NCBI RefSeq assembly: GCF_027568575.1 | Contig: NZ_JANUVP010000001.1 | Strand: one strand, 5' to 3' | DNA: 64,000 bases | Source: Caldifermentibacillus hisashii | GTDB taxonomy: Bacteria; Bacillota; Bacilli; Bacillales; Caldibacillaceae | Shown: positions 1-8,640 of the stretch, piece after piece | Numbering within the stretch: the first letter of the stretch is position 1 | How the letters are laid out: each line of letters starts with the position of its first letter | Notes under the pieces: model-generated | What the model was told of the DNA's origin: nothing | Databases searched by the model: none | Seen by the model: only the letters and a program-made list of their open reading frames with translations | Program-made: the position numbers and the translations under genes

Positions 1-987
1 TCTTGTCATTAATTCATCAACAGCTGCTTTCGGATTTAAATTTTCAAACAGCACTTTATATAATATGATTGAAATTGGCATATTGACTTGATATTTTTCT
101 GCCAATTGATAGGCTGCTTTTGTTGTGCGAACTCCTTCAACCGTTTGTCCCATGTTATGTAAAATCTCCTGCAAACTTTCTCCTTTACCTAATGCGTTTC
201 CGGCTCGCCAGTTTCTCGAATGCACACTCGTACATGTTACAATTAAATCACCAATTCCGGTCAATCCGGAAAAAGTGAGCGGATTCGCCCCCATCTTTGT
301 CCCAAGACGGGCAATTTCGGCAAGTCCTCTTGTCATTAATGCGGCTTTGGCATTATCCCCATAACCGAGTCCATCTGAAATACCTGCTGCAAGGGCAATA
401 ATATTTTTCAATGCCCCGCCGATTTCAACACCGATTACATCCGGATTTGTATAGACCCGGAAATTCGTATTCATAAATAATTCTTGAACCATTTCAGCTG
501 CTGCAAGATTTTCCGAAGCAACTGCAACCGTTGTCGGGTGGCGCAGACTTACTTCCTCAGCATGGGAAGGCCCGGACAGAACGACAATATCTTTCAATAG
601 ATATTCAGGAACTTCCTCTTTAATTATTTCGGAAACGCGCTTTAAAGAACCGGGTTCAATTCCTTTACATACATGAACGATCGTAACCGGATTCTTTATA
701 TAATTTAATAATTTTTTCATCACTTCCCGGACAGCTTTTGTAGGGACTGCGACAATAATGATTTCACAGTTTTTAATTGCTTCCTCTAAATCATGATAAG
801 CAATTATCGTTTCCGGCAGTAAAATATCCGGTAAATAATTTTCATTCATTTTCGTTTGATTGATTTTTTCTGCTTGTTCCTTATGATAACTCCATAACCG
901 TACATCATGCCCGTTGTCGGCAAGAACAAGGGAAAGTGCAGTTCCCCAGCTTCCGGCACCTAATACGGTTAACGTTTTATTCGTCAT
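1..987 (-). CDS. gpsA: Glycerol-3-phosphate dehydrogenase [NAD(P)+], 3' end cut by window edge
   Basis: Reduces dihydroxyacetone phosphate to sn-glycerol 3-phosphate in the cytoplasm, supplying the backbone for phospholipid synthesis. The gene runs off the left edge: 329 codons are present, against about 345 in Bacillus subtilis, so only a short C-terminal tail is missing. The start is the ATG at 987, just after AGGAGTGGAG. The N-terminal Rossmann motif GAGSWGTA, the VCKGIEPGS stretch, LSGPSHAEE and the GGALKNIIALAAG segment carrying the catalytic lysine can all be read. It follows der by 13 nt on the same strand, so the two are probably cotranscribed. Confidence 0.96.
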   Translation of the reverse strand, partial: MTNKTLTVLGAGSWGTALSLVLADNGHDVRLWSYHKEQAEKINQTKMNENYLPDILLPETIIAYHDLEEAIKNCEIIIVAVPTKAVREVMKKLLNYIKNPVTIVHVCKGIEPGSLKRVSEIIKEEVPEYLLKDIVVLSGPSHAEEVSLRHPTTVAVASENLAAAEMVQELFMNTNFRVYTNPDVIGVEIGGALKNIIALAAGISDGLGYGDNAKAALMTRGLAEIARLGTKMGANPLTFSGLTGIGDLIVTCTSVHSRNWRAGNALGKGESLQEILHNMGQTVEGVRTTKAAYQLAEKYQVNMPISIILYKVLFENLNPKAAVDELMTR

Positions 988-1000
988 TTTCTCCACTCCT

Positions 1001-2311
1001 TTATTTTCTAGCTCGCGGAATGATTCTAATCGGGGTTCCTAAAAATCCGAAAGCGTCCCGGATCCGATTTTCTAAAAAACGTTCATAGGAAAAATGCAGT
1101 AATTCCGGGTCATTTACAAACAAAACAAAAGTTGGAGGCTTTACGGATACTTGGGTTATATAATAGATTTTCAGCCGTTTCCCTTTGTCCGTTGGTGTCG
1201 GAATCATGGCAACCGCATCCATAATCACATCGTTTAACACATTCGTTTGTACTCTCAGTGAATGATTTTCACTGACGAGTTTAATCATCGGGATCAATGT
1301 ATGTAACCTCTTTTTTGTTTTTGCGGAAACAAAAACGATCGGTGCATAATCAAGAAATAAAAATTGATTACGTATTTTCTTTTCAAATTCATTCATTGTT
1401 TTTTCATCTTTTTCAATGGCATCCCATTTATTAACGACGATGATGACTCCGCGTCCGGCCTCGTGAGGTAACCCCGCAATCCGTTTATCTTGTTCAATAA
1501 TTCCTTCTTCAGCATCGATAACAACAAGAACCACATCAGAACGTTCAATTGCTCTTAACGCACGGAGGACCGAATATTTTTCCGTACTCTCATAAACTTT
1601 CCCTTTTTTACGAATTCCTGCCGTATCCATTATGACATAGTTTTGCCCTTCATATGTATAAGGCGAATCGACCGCATCTCTTGTTGTCCCGGCAATATCA
1701 CTGACAATTACCCGTTCTTCACCCAATATTGCATTGACTAAAGAAGATTTACCGACATTCGGGCGGCCAATTAATGAAAATTTAATAACATCCTCGTCGT
1801 AATCGGCAGCAGCTTTATTTGGAAAATGTTTCACAACTTCATCGAGTAAATCACCAAGACCAAGACCATGACTTCCGGAAATCGGAAACGGGTCCCCGAA
1901 TCCTAATGAGTAGAAATCATAAATTTGATCACGCATTTCCGGATTATCCACTTTATTGACCGCTAAAACAACCGGTTTCTTTGAACGGTATAATATTTTC
2001 GCCACCTCTTCATCAGTCGCCGTCACACCGTCTCTACCGCTTGTTATCATAATGATCACATCTGCTTCATCAATGGCAATTTGTGCCTGCCAGCGGATTT
2101 GTTCGAGGAACGGTTCGTCTCCGATATCAATTCCACCGGTGTCGATAATATTAAATTCAACATTTAACCATTCTCCTTTTCCGTAAATACGGTCTCTTGT
2201 CACACCGGGGACATCTTCCTCAATTGAAATACGTTCCCCGACGATTCTGTTAAATATTGTTGATTTACCGACATTTGGCCTGCCAACTATAGCTACTACT
2301 GGCATTGACAT
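1001..2311 (-). CDS. der: Ribosome-associated GTPase Der (EngA)
   Basis: Essential GTPase acting late in 50S subunit assembly. Two GTPase domains in tandem are visible, each with a P-loop (GRPNVGKST near residue 10 and GRPNVGKSS near 185), a DxxG motif (DTGG, DTAG) and an NKxD motif (NKVD, NKWD), followed by a KH-like C-terminal domain ending in basic residues. Length 436-437 aa equals the family. An upstream GTG at 2320 is open, but AGAGGTGA lies 5 nt before the ATG at 2311, and homologues begin M-x-x-PVVAIVGRPN, so that ATG is preferred. It is the first gene of a der-gpsA pair. Confidence 0.97.
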   Translation of the reverse strand: MSMPVVAIVGRPNVGKSTIFNRIVGERISIEEDVPGVTRDRIYGKGEWLNVEFNIIDTGGIDIGDEPFLEQIRWQAQIAIDEADVIIMITSGRDGVTATDEEVAKILYRSKKPVVLAVNKVDNPEMRDQIYDFYSLGFGDPFPISGSHGLGLGDLLDEVVKHFPNKAAADYDEDVIKFSLIGRPNVGKSSLVNAILGEERVIVSDIAGTTRDAVDSPYTYEGQNYVIMDTAGIRKKGKVYESTEKYSVLRALRAIERSDVVLVVIDAEEGIIEQDKRIAGLPHEAGRGVIIVVNKWDAIEKDEKTMNEFEKKIRNQFLFLDYAPIVFVSAKTKKRLHTLIPMIKLVSENHSLRVQTNVLNDVIMDAVAMIPTPTDKGKRLKIYYITQVSVKPPTFVLFVNDPELLHFSYERFLENRIRDAFGFLGTPIRIIPRARK

Positions 2312-2467
2312 ATTCTTCACCTCTTCATCACTTCTTAAGATTCTTTCATGGCTATTTTAATGGAATGGCAAGTTTCAAGGATTTTCAATTAATTATCCCC
2401 TAGGCTAATATCTGATTGAAGCGAATCATCGCTTGCTATCCATCTATTTATATAAATGATAGAAAAT

Positions 2468-2495
2468 AAACCCTTCTAGCCATAAAGAAGGGTTT
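2468..2495 (-). terminator. Intrinsic terminator after the yphA-yphB operon
   Basis: Ten-base-pair inverted repeat AAACCCTTCT / AGAAGGGTTT with a short loop. Reading on the minus strand it is followed by ATTTTC. It lies between the 65-aa YIEGIA partner gene and der, separating the two transcription units. Confidence 0.7.
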
Positions 2496-2580
2496 AATCC
2501 ATCCGTCTTCCATTTACAAATTATCCGAAGAAAATGTCCCAATATATTTTACCAAATTATAACTCATTTGCCAAATTGGA

Positions 2581-2778
2581 TTAATGTTTTACGATAATCA
2601 TGATTTCATCAGTTATTTTATGGGCAATTCCATCTAAAATCGGTTCTAAAACAGAGCATATTTTATACATTTCCTCTTGGTTATCACAATGGAATACAGC
2701 AATTCCACTCGGAGCTTTCTTTGGATTCGTCGTAATTATTGCAAGGATCATTTTTTCAATAGACATAACCAAATTCAT
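2581..2778 (-). CDS. Small partner of the YIEGIA membrane protein (capping complex subunit family)
   Basis: Small soluble protein of about 61-65 aa. I recognise it as the family that genome annotation pipelines call 'capping complex subunit for YIEGIA'; its biochemical role is unknown to me. Its ATG overlaps the stop of the upstream YIEGIA gene as ATGA, so translation is probably coupled. A second in-frame ATG four codons downstream (MSIEKMI) could be the real start, because the GAGG before the first ATG is only about 2 nt away. The obligate pairing with a YIEGIA protein supports it being a real gene despite its size. Confidence 0.75.
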   Translation of the reverse strand: MNLVMSIEKMILAIITTNPKKAPSGIAVFHCDNQEEMYKICSVLEPILDGIAHKITDEIMIIVKH

Positions 2779-3656
2779 TCCTCTTTCGTATTTCTTTCTG
2801 TCGGCATTCTTATTGCATTTTCCAAAGTTGGTGTATTGCCGATAATTTCAAGGGCCCTTTGAATATCGCGATTTTGTGGTAAAACAAAAACGGCAACCCG
2901 TCCGTCTTCCAAATCCCGTTTTGCAAGCGGCACAAGAGCCGGTGTACCCGAATCTCGATAAACACCTAAGGCTACTGAGACATCATGTAAAATGGCTTGT
3001 CGTTGCCCTAAATTGGCTATCGTCGAACGAGCATCGAAGTTTTTCGGCTTCAAGATAAATCCCATGCCGTATTTTAATATTTCTTCCTGCCTTTGGGGAA
3101 GGCCGATATTCATAATATAAATATTATCGATATAAAGTCCCTCATTAACAAAATGCGGTTTGACAAATTCAATATCAACAATATCTTTCAGTTTCCCGCC
3201 ACCCATCAATTTTTTTGAAATAAGTATGCAAATCAGCGTAGCAATCAGTCCCACAACAATATTAAACTCGATATAAACCAATGTTGTAATCATTGCCGTA
3301 AAGATAACTAAATAATTGCGGCTTTCAAAAGCAACTGCGATTCCCTCGATATATGTGCTGCCACGGGAAACTAATTCATAAGAATCAAGCTGTGCTAACG
3401 TATTTCTTTCCATATTGCGAACTTCCCGAAATTGAGAAGCGGCAACCGTCAAAAACGTAATCGCGGTAATATTTTCTTCCATTAAAGCCGGGACTGCAAC
3501 TGCTCCTAAAGCTGAGGCAATAAATCCTAGTGCTACATGGATAATTTTCCCGTGTAAATAAGTAGGATATTGCCGATAATCCGTACGTAACATTAATATA
3601 CGATCAAACAGACCGCATGCCATTCCAAATAATACCGGATATACGTATTCACTCAT
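2775..3656 (-). CDS. yphB: YIEGIA family sporulation membrane protein (YphB/SeaA-like)
   Basis: Integral membrane protein of 293 aa carrying the signature YIEGIA at about residue 95 and several hydrophobic segments in the first 165 residues, then a soluble C-terminal domain. The Bacillus subtilis counterpart is YphB, which I recall being renamed SeaA (spore envelope assembly). The start is the ATG at 3656, two nt past the yphA stop; its AAGGAG lies inside the last codons of yphA with long (13 nt) spacing, again suggesting coupling. The open frame extends further upstream, but that part only overlaps yphA. Confidence 0.85.
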   Translation of the reverse strand: MSEYVYPVLFGMACGLFDRILMLRTDYRQYPTYLHGKIIHVALGFIASALGAVAVPALMEENITAITFLTVAASQFREVRNMERNTLAQLDSYELVSRGSTYIEGIAVAFESRNYLVIFTAMITTLVYIEFNIVVGLIATLICILISKKLMGGGKLKDIVDIEFVKPHFVNEGLYIDNIYIMNIGLPQRQEEILKYGMGFILKPKNFDARSTIANLGQRQAILHDVSVALGVYRDSGTPALVPLAKRDLEDGRVAVFVLPQNRDIQRALEIIGNTPTLENAIRMPTERNTKEE

Positions 3657-3657
3657 A

Positions 3658-4260
3658 TTACAATTGCTTCTCCTTCTTTTGCTGAAAGTTTTTATGTTCA
3701 AAAGTCGTTTGTAAATATTCAAAGCCGGACCAGATCGTTATAAAAACACAAGTCAAGGCCAAACCATCCAGAAAAGCGAAACTGCCAATCGGAAAATCAA
3801 TGGAGAAATTTTTTAAAATGATCGCATAAAGGATATCTCCTTGAATAAGTCCAATAATAGCTGAAAAAACTCTTGCCTTATATTCTTTAAAAAGTAAAAC
3901 AGCTAAACAAGCGCCAAGAAAACTAAGCAATATCTGCTGATCAATAAATATCCACACCGGATCATATAAAGATATGAGGTAAAAAACAGCTGTTGCACTC
4001 GATACAATAAAAATCCCGATGGTACAATATAGAAGTTTCCAAAAGGGTAATTTTATAAATGTTAAAAAAGATATGAATAATAAAAATAAAGCTGCTAACG
4101 ATATATCAAGTCCGAGAAACCGAATCTTAAAAACAGACAAAATGATTGTTACAAGAAGGTATGCAGCTATTGGAAATCGATAGGGATTTGTTTTTTCCAT
4201 AATAAATGTAGAATAAATCCATCCCGCCCAAGCAAGTCCGAAGAAAACAAAACCTGTCAT
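3658..4260 (-). CDS. yphA: YphA family membrane protein
   Basis: Membrane protein of 200 aa, against 199 in Bacillus subtilis YphA, made almost wholly of hydrophobic helices (about six), beginning MTGFVFFGLAWAGW. Function is unknown; its constant position ahead of the YIEGIA gene suggests a role in the same spore-related process. The ATG at 4260 is preceded by AGGAGGGAG with good spacing. The frame stays open to 4497, but the extra N-terminal residues are translated from an intergenic repeat and are not part of the gene. The C-terminus ends in a lysine- and glutamine-rich tail. Confidence 0.85.
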   Translation of the reverse strand: MTGFVFFGLAWAGWIYSTFIMEKTNPYRFPIAAYLLVTIILSVFKIRFLGLDISLAALFLLFISFLTFIKLPFWKLLYCTIGIFIVSSATAVFYLISLYDPVWIFIDQQILLSFLGACLAVLLFKEYKARVFSAIIGLIQGDILYAIILKNFSIDFPIGSFAFLDGLALTCVFITIWSGFEYLQTTFEHKNFQQKKEKQL

Positions 4261-4326
4261 ATACTCCCTCCTATCTTTTCCATTATGAGCAAAATTATGT
4301 ATTTTAAAACATAACGATACTTTGAA

Positions 4327-4480
4327 TCCACTAAGAAAAGCGCAGAGCGCCCGCTTAGCGACGTACAAACTGGAGCGCCCCGCAATGAGATAAAGGAAAC
4401 ACGGCGAGTGACGAGCCGATGTTGACTTATCGTAGTGGAGGGGAGTGAAGTTTGCTAGTCGCTGGCGCTCGGAGCTAGAC
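4327..4480. repeat. GC-rich intergenic repeat of Bacillaceae type
   Basis: A block with base composition unlike its AT-rich surroundings. It contains AAAAGCGCAGAGCGCCCGC near the left and CGCTGGCGCTCGGAGCTAGAC at the right end, with several short inverted repeats. It resembles a dispersed intergenic repeat that I remember from several Bacillaceae genomes; there is only one copy in this window, so the dispersed status rests on memory. It creates a false N-terminal extension of yphA. Confidence 0.55.
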
Positions 4481-4533
4481 AATAAAACTAATTCCAAGTT
4501 ATTTACTTGTATTTTTATACTTTCTTATCTTTT

Positions 4534-4637
4534 AAAGAAAACTCGGCGATTGCCGAGCTTTTGGCGAGAGCAGAGCCGTAGTTGCACTTATGCGTTAGGA
4601 AAGTAGAAATTGGAAAATTTATACTTTCCTATTAGCT
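4534..4637 (+). repeat. Hairpin-bounded interspersed repeat, copy A (short form)
   Basis: Begins AAAGAAAACTCGGC, then GATTGCCGAG (hairpin 1), continues with a conserved AGAGCAGAGCCGTAGTT block and CTTATGCGTTAGGAAAGTAG, and ends in an inverted repeat TAGGAAAGTA ... TACTTTCCTA (hairpin 2). The same order of blocks is seen at 44664-44820 and, diverged, at 46136-46320. This copy lacks about 55 nt of the middle found in the 44.7 kb copy. It lies in the yphA-ypfD gap and overlaps no gene. Confidence 0.8.
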
Positions 4638-4726
4638 AAAAAAGGGCAAAATTATCCTTGAGAGTCTTACAAATATAAACGATGAGAAAGAAGAGAAGTT
4701 AGGCTATTTCGTAGTAAGATGGTGAG

Positions 4727-4764
4727 GGCATGATTTTGGCGGCCAGGCTCGTTTCTTTTACCAA
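4727..4764 (+). repeat. 38-nt dispersed repeat, copy 1
   Basis: GGCATGATTTTGGCGGCCAG followed by GCTCGTTTCTTTTACCAA is about 80% identical to 47723-47760, on the same strand. Both copies stand just beside an intrinsic terminator at the 3' end of a minus-strand gene (ypfD here, fur there). Nature unknown. Confidence 0.6.
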
Positions 4765-4769
4765 GACAT

Positions 4770-4806
4770 AAAGAAAACTCGGCGAGAGGAATGCCGAGTT
4801 TTCTTT
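4770..4806. terminator. Bidirectional terminator after ypfD
   Basis: Perfect 14-bp stem AAAGAAAACTCGGC / GCCGAGTTTTCTTT with a 9-nt loop, eight nt past the ypfD stop. The A- and T-rich ends make it work in either direction. The stem is the same sequence as hairpin 1 of the interspersed repeat and as the terminator at 43293-43324. Confidence 0.85.
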
Positions 4807-4813
4807 ATTTAAC

Positions 4814-5959
4814 TCACAGTTTTAATTTTTTCAATTGGTCACCGATCATATCACCTAATTGGAAACCTCTTTCTTCTTGTGGGAGTTCCACATCTTCTTT
4901 TACTTCCGGTTTTTCTAACTCCTTCATCGAAAGGGAAAGACGATTTTCAGCTTCATTGACACTCAAAACTTTTACAGTTACTGTTTGCCCTTCCTTCAAC
5001 ACTTCATGCGGTGTTCCTATATGTTTTTGTGAAATTTGTGAAATATGGACAAGACCTTCTACGCCAGGCAGTACTTCAACAAAGGCACCAAAGGAAACAA
5101 GCCGTTTTACCGTTCCTTCTACAACAGAACCGACAGGAAGTTTTTCACTTACTCCTTCCCATGGACCCGGTAATGTATCTTTAATTGATAGGGATACTCG
5201 TTCTTTCTCCGGATCAACAGCAAGGATTTTCACTTTCACTTGGTCACCTACATGAACAACCTCTGAAGGATGATTTACATGTTGATGAGAAAGCTGGGAA
5301 ATATGAACTAAACCGTCGATACCACCGATATTAACGAATGCACCAAAGTCGGTAACTCGTTCGACCGTACCTTCGATCACCTCTCCCTCTTTCAAATTTG
5401 CCAATACTTCTTGCTTTTTCTGTTCATTTTGTTCCTTGACAACATCACGATGAGATAAGATTAACCGATTTTTTTCTTTATCTAATTCAACGATTTTAAA
5501 TGTCATTGTTTGCCCTTTATAAATTGAAAGGTCTTCTACAAAGTGATCATCAACGAGTGAAGCCGGGACAAAACCACGGACACCGACATCAATAACAAGA
5601 CCACCTTTTACGACATCACTTACTGTTGCTTCAATATATTCGCCATTTGCACTTTTTTCACTTAAACTTTCCCACGCTTTTTCAGCATCGACGCGCCGTT
5701 TTGATAATATAAGTGCTTCATCTTCCACTTTTGTAACGACTAAAGTTAATTCATCTCCCAGTTGAGCGGCGTCTTCAGCCTTTTCTATATGAAGGGCACT
5801 CAATTCGCTAATCGGAATAATTCCATCCAATTTACTGTTAGGAATATTGACGATTACTTGCTTGTCTTCCACTTTCGTCACCTGACCGGTAACATAATCT
5901 CCCACTGAAAAACTTTGAACCTCTATCTCATTCATCGTTTCGTTTGTATTTTCAGTCAT
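4814..5959 (-). CDS. ypfD: S1 RNA-binding domain protein YpfD (30S ribosomal protein S1 homologue)
   Basis: Cytoplasmic RNA-binding protein with four S1 (OB-fold) repeats in 381 aa; the third and fourth are clearest (GTVERVTDFGAFVNIGGIDG and the matching GTVKRLVSFGAFVEVLPG, each followed by LVHISQ). This is the usual low-GC Firmicute form of protein S1, shorter than the six-repeat proteobacterial protein and generally not essential. The ATG at 5959 follows TAAGGAGGAGTAC. The cmk-plsC-ypfD order is conserved in many Bacillaceae. Confidence 0.93.
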   Translation of the reverse strand: MTENTNETMNEIEVQSFSVGDYVTGQVTKVEDKQVIVNIPNSKLDGIIPISELSALHIEKAEDAAQLGDELTLVVTKVEDEALILSKRRVDAEKAWESLSEKSANGEYIEATVSDVVKGGLVIDVGVRGFVPASLVDDHFVEDLSIYKGQTMTFKIVELDKEKNRLILSHRDVVKEQNEQKKQEVLANLKEGEVIEGTVERVTDFGAFVNIGGIDGLVHISQLSHQHVNHPSEVVHVGDQVKVKILAVDPEKERVSLSIKDTLPGPWEGVSEKLPVGSVVEGTVKRLVSFGAFVEVLPGVEGLVHISQISQKHIGTPHEVLKEGQTVTVKVLSVNEAENRLSLSMKELEKPEVKEDVELPQEERGFQLGDMIGDQLKKLKL

Positions 5960-6053
5960 ATGTACTCCTCCTTAACTTGACACCAATGTTTATTATAAAG
6001 GAAAATAATTACCTTTACTTAACTTCTAATAAAAATTCCTATTTGTCAACACA

Positions 6054-6635
6054 TTATTTATATTGTAACAAAATTTCTTTAATATGAGTCATAATTAATT
6101 TCGTTGCTTCTTCAGCTGAAGTTTTTTTATTTCGTAATTCATCAAAAGGAATCGGCTTTCCATAAACTATTTTTGTTTTTCGAAAAGGTTTATAAGTTCC
6201 GATAATAGCACAAGGTATTACGTAAGCATCCGATTTCAATGCAAAAAAACCAACCCCGGACATTCCTTTTCCAAGTTCACCTGTTTTACTTCTGGTCCCT
6301 TCAGGAAAAACCCCCAACACCTTTCCTTCCCTTAATGTTTCCAAACCTTTGCGAAGTGCTTCCCGATCGGCTTTACCCCGCTTAACGGGAAAAGCATGAC
6401 AAAGTCGGATAATTTTATTTAATACCGGAATATTGAACAACTCTTCTTTTGCCATGAAAATAACCGGTCTTTTCATGGTAATTCCGACAACCGGGGGATC
6501 GAGATTGTTAATATGGTTCGAACATAAAACGATTCCCCCTTTTTTCGGGATGTTTTCCAATCCAATTGTTTCGATTCGGAATAATGGGGTAAGAATGATT
6601 TTTACAATAATACGTGCAAATTTGTAGAAAAACAT
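6054..6635 (-). CDS. plsC: 1-acyl-sn-glycerol-3-phosphate acyltransferase
   Basis: Membrane-associated acyltransferase that adds the second acyl chain to lysophosphatidic acid, making phosphatidic acid. The 193-aa protein carries the catalytic NHxxxxD motif as NHINNLD (near residue 43) and the FPEGTRS substrate motif (near 110). The ATG at 6635 (MFFYKFAR) is two nt from the cmk stop and has AAAGGATGG upstream; the eight further codons of the frame lie within cmk. It is cotranscribed with cmk. Confidence 0.92.
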   Translation of the reverse strand: MFFYKFARIIVKIILTPLFRIETIGLENIPKKGGIVLCSNHINNLDPPVVGITMKRPVIFMAKEELFNIPVLNKIIRLCHAFPVKRGKADREALRKGLETLREGKVLGVFPEGTRSKTGELGKGMSGVGFFALKSDAYVIPCAIIGTYKPFRKTKIVYGKPIPFDELRNKKTSAEEATKLIMTHIKEILLQYK

Positions 6636-6636
6636 A

Positions 6637-7311
6637 TTATTCCATCCTTTCAAAAACAAGTGCCATTATATTTTCAACAACTTGTTCAATCGACAATGAC
6701 GTTGTATCAATTTCAATCGCATCTCTCGCTTTCTTCAAAGGGGCAAATTCTCGTTCAGAGTCCAAGCGATCTCTATTGGCAATATCGTTCTTCAATTGTT
6801 CAAAGTCGGAAGGAATTCCTTTTCGCATGTTTTCTTGGTGGCGCCTTTTCGCCCGTTCTTCTACACTCGCTTTTAAGAAAATTTTCACTTCAGCATTTGG
6901 AAGTACATATGTCCCAATATCCCTGCCATCCATGACAATTCCACCATTTTTTGCCAATTGTTGTTGTCTGGCTACCATTTCTTCCCTAACCAATTTATGT
7001 TTTGAAACAATGGATACATGATTAGTTATTTCCGGTAGTCTAATTTCCTCGGTGACATCCTTACCATCAACAAATACTCGTTGGTTTTTACCATCTTGTT
7101 TTAATTCTATATTTGTCATTTTTAATAACTGATACAGGTCCTGTTCGTTTTCTAAATTTATTTTCCGATTTATCGCTTTCCATGTTATTGCCCGATACAT
7201 AGCCCCCGTATCGATATAAATGTATGAAAGTTTTTGGGCAACAATTTTGGCAACTGTACTTTTTCCGGCCGCTGCGGGACCATCAATTGCAATCGAAATC
7301 TTTTTTTCCAT
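6637..7311 (-). CDS. cmk: Cytidylate kinase
   Basis: Phosphorylates CMP and dCMP with ATP in pyrimidine nucleotide salvage and recycling. The 224-aa length equals Bacillus subtilis Cmk. The P-loop GPAAAGKST (residues 10-18), IDTGAMYRA (near 34) and the MDGRDIGT segment (near 126) are present, as is the RRHQE stretch of the lid region. The ATG at 7311 has AGAGG upstream at slightly long spacing. It is first in a cmk-plsC transcription unit. Confidence 0.96.
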   Translation of the reverse strand: MEKKISIAIDGPAAAGKSTVAKIVAQKLSYIYIDTGAMYRAITWKAINRKINLENEQDLYQLLKMTNIELKQDGKNQRVFVDGKDVTEEIRLPEITNHVSIVSKHKLVREEMVARQQQLAKNGGIVMDGRDIGTYVLPNAEVKIFLKASVEERAKRRHQENMRKGIPSDFEQLKNDIANRDRLDSEREFAPLKKARDAIEIDTTSLSIEQVVENIMALVFERME

Positions 7312-7503
7312 AGAATAAAAACCTCTTTCAATCCATATAAAAATTATTTACAACATAAAACTTAATTATTTCACTTTATTTTATCATAAATAATTAATCA
7401 AAAGCAGACCAGCTGATGATTTTTTCCATAATAGCACCTAAAAACTTCCTGCTGCATTTAAATTACATCCTTTTTGAAATTAAAATTTTCTTAATGCAAA
7501 AAG

Positions 7504-7524
7504 AAAAAGCAGGTATATACCTGC
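7504..7524 (-). terminator. Terminator after ypfB
   Basis: Perfect palindrome GCAGGTATATACCTGC followed on the minus strand by TTTTTC, starting three nt after the ypfB stop codon. Confidence 0.85.
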
Positions 7525-7526
7525 CC

Positions 7527-7706
7527 TTAGGGGGAATGAAAGGTTTCTAACACTTTTGAAAAATTTTCTTTCGTTACCCCTTCATACTGTGTCAATTCTT
7601 TTAATTCGGGAAATGCATTAAAGTGATGAAAAAGTAATTGACAAAGTATTAGGAAGATCGCGTGAATGATTACCAGTTTCATAATGACTCTTTCTACTTG
7701 CCTCAT
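7527..7706 (-). CDS. ypfB: Small membrane protein YpfB (DUF5359 family)
   Basis: A 59-aa gene read directly from the minus strand: it begins MRQVERVIMKLVIIHAIF and ends in ENFSKVLETFHSP. One N-terminal transmembrane helix (about residues 9-27) is followed by the conserved FPELKELTQYEGV segment, which I recognise from YpfB of Bacillus subtilis, where the same gene sits between ypfA and cmk. GAAGAGAA lies a few nt upstream of the ATG. Function unknown. Confidence 0.85.
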   Translation of the reverse strand: MRQVERVIMKLVIIHAIFLILCQLLFHHFNAFPELKELTQYEGVTKENFSKVLETFHSP

Positions 7707-7762
7707 TTCTCTTCACCATCCATAATTTGTCACTATTATGGATGAAATAAAGGCAAAATATA

Positions 7763-8425
7763 CTACTCATTTAATTCTTTTTTCCTTAAAGCTACTTGAG
7801 CTTCATAACAAAATTGAAGTAATATTTGTTCTTGTTGTCGACTATTGTTTAAAAACTTTAAGGAAAGAATCTTTCTGGTTTCATTATAGTCTATGATTCG
7901 AATGACCTCACATGTGAATTTTAAATAATGGTATTCTCCTGATCTCCTCGGTAAAACAAACCAACAAAGAATTTCTTGATGTTGACGGATTGGTATATTT
8001 ATCGGGACTATAATCGAGGCTCCCCCGGCACTTATATCATCTGTGACCGTATTAAAAGGGACAAACTCATTATGTAAGGGATGAACCGCAACATCTACCG
8101 CCCATTTAATTCGAATAAATTCGCGCCGCTGAATACGGACAATATCCTCCTGCTTAGGGCTAGATAATACCAACAGGGGAATCGTTTCCTTTCGTTTACC
8201 AATGACAATCGTGATAAATTGATATGCTTGCTCAGACTCTTCTTCAACAAAAGAAATTTTTAGTTGCTCACCATTCATAACGTATAACATCCGATTTGAA
8301 TTAAGTTCAACGGGATAGTCAATAGAAATGGTATCTTCATCAAAATCCATAATTTTACTTTTAAAACGTTGGAATTGATCATCATTTACCTTTTCAATGG
8401 TTAAAACCGTTCCGAGTTTAAACAA
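7763..8425 (-). CDS. motI: PilZ domain c-di-GMP receptor (YpfA/MotI/DgrA)
   Basis: Flagellar brake: in Bacillus subtilis the c-di-GMP-bound protein acts on the stator MotA to stop rotation. The N-terminal YcgR-like domain covers roughly residues 1-95 and the PilZ domain the rest, with the ligand motifs RREFIR (near 103) and DDISAGG (near 132). The frame opens at 8491, but GGAGAGGGG stands 6 nt before a TTG at 8425, giving 220 aa that start MFKLGTVLTIEK, close to the 217 aa of the homologue. It lies upstream of ypfB, as in Bacillus subtilis. Confidence 0.9.
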   Translation of the reverse strand: MFKLGTVLTIEKVNDDQFQRFKSKIMDFDEDTISIDYPVELNSNRMLYVMNGEQLKISFVEEESEQAYQFITIVIGKRKETIPLLVLSSPKQEDIVRIQRREFIRIKWAVDVAVHPLHNEFVPFNTVTDDISAGGASIIVPINIPIRQHQEILCWFVLPRRSGEYHYLKFTCEVIRIIDYNETRKILSLKFLNNSRQQEQILLQFCYEAQVALRKKELNE

Positions 8426-8598
8426 TAGGATCCCCTCTCCAAAATCATTCTTCTCTATCATCATTATGACATGGTAAAGGGAAAACAGCAATTTCCTTTA
8501 AGAATTCCGGACAAATTTATCCCAACTTAACGGCAAGTCAATGATCAAAAGAAAAGTGGGAGAGGGACCCGCCCCATGCGTCCGATTTGTTCAGTAAA

Positions 8599-8627
8599 CA
8601 CTCAGTGGGTAAACTTCCCACTGAGTG
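8599..8627 (-). terminator. Hairpin downstream of ypeB, probable terminator
   Basis: Eleven-base-pair perfect stem CACTCAGTGGG / CCCACTGAGTG with a 7-nt loop, 13 nt past the ypeB stop. The minus-strand tail is only TTTACTG, so termination without a strong U-tract is uncertain. The adjoining segment (about 8550-8598) holds no gene. Confidence 0.5.
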
Positions 8628-8640
8628 AAGTTGACATTAT

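Noticed and set aside
4261..4497. N-terminal extension of yphA
   Set aside because: The extension is translated from the GC-rich repeat and has no homologous sequence; a strong AGGAGGGAG site marks the ATG at 4260.
8550..8640. Copy of the TAGTTGAACCAATC element after ypeB
   Set aside because: Only the AAACTTCCCAC-type string is similar; the core motif is missing, so it is treated as a plain hairpin.
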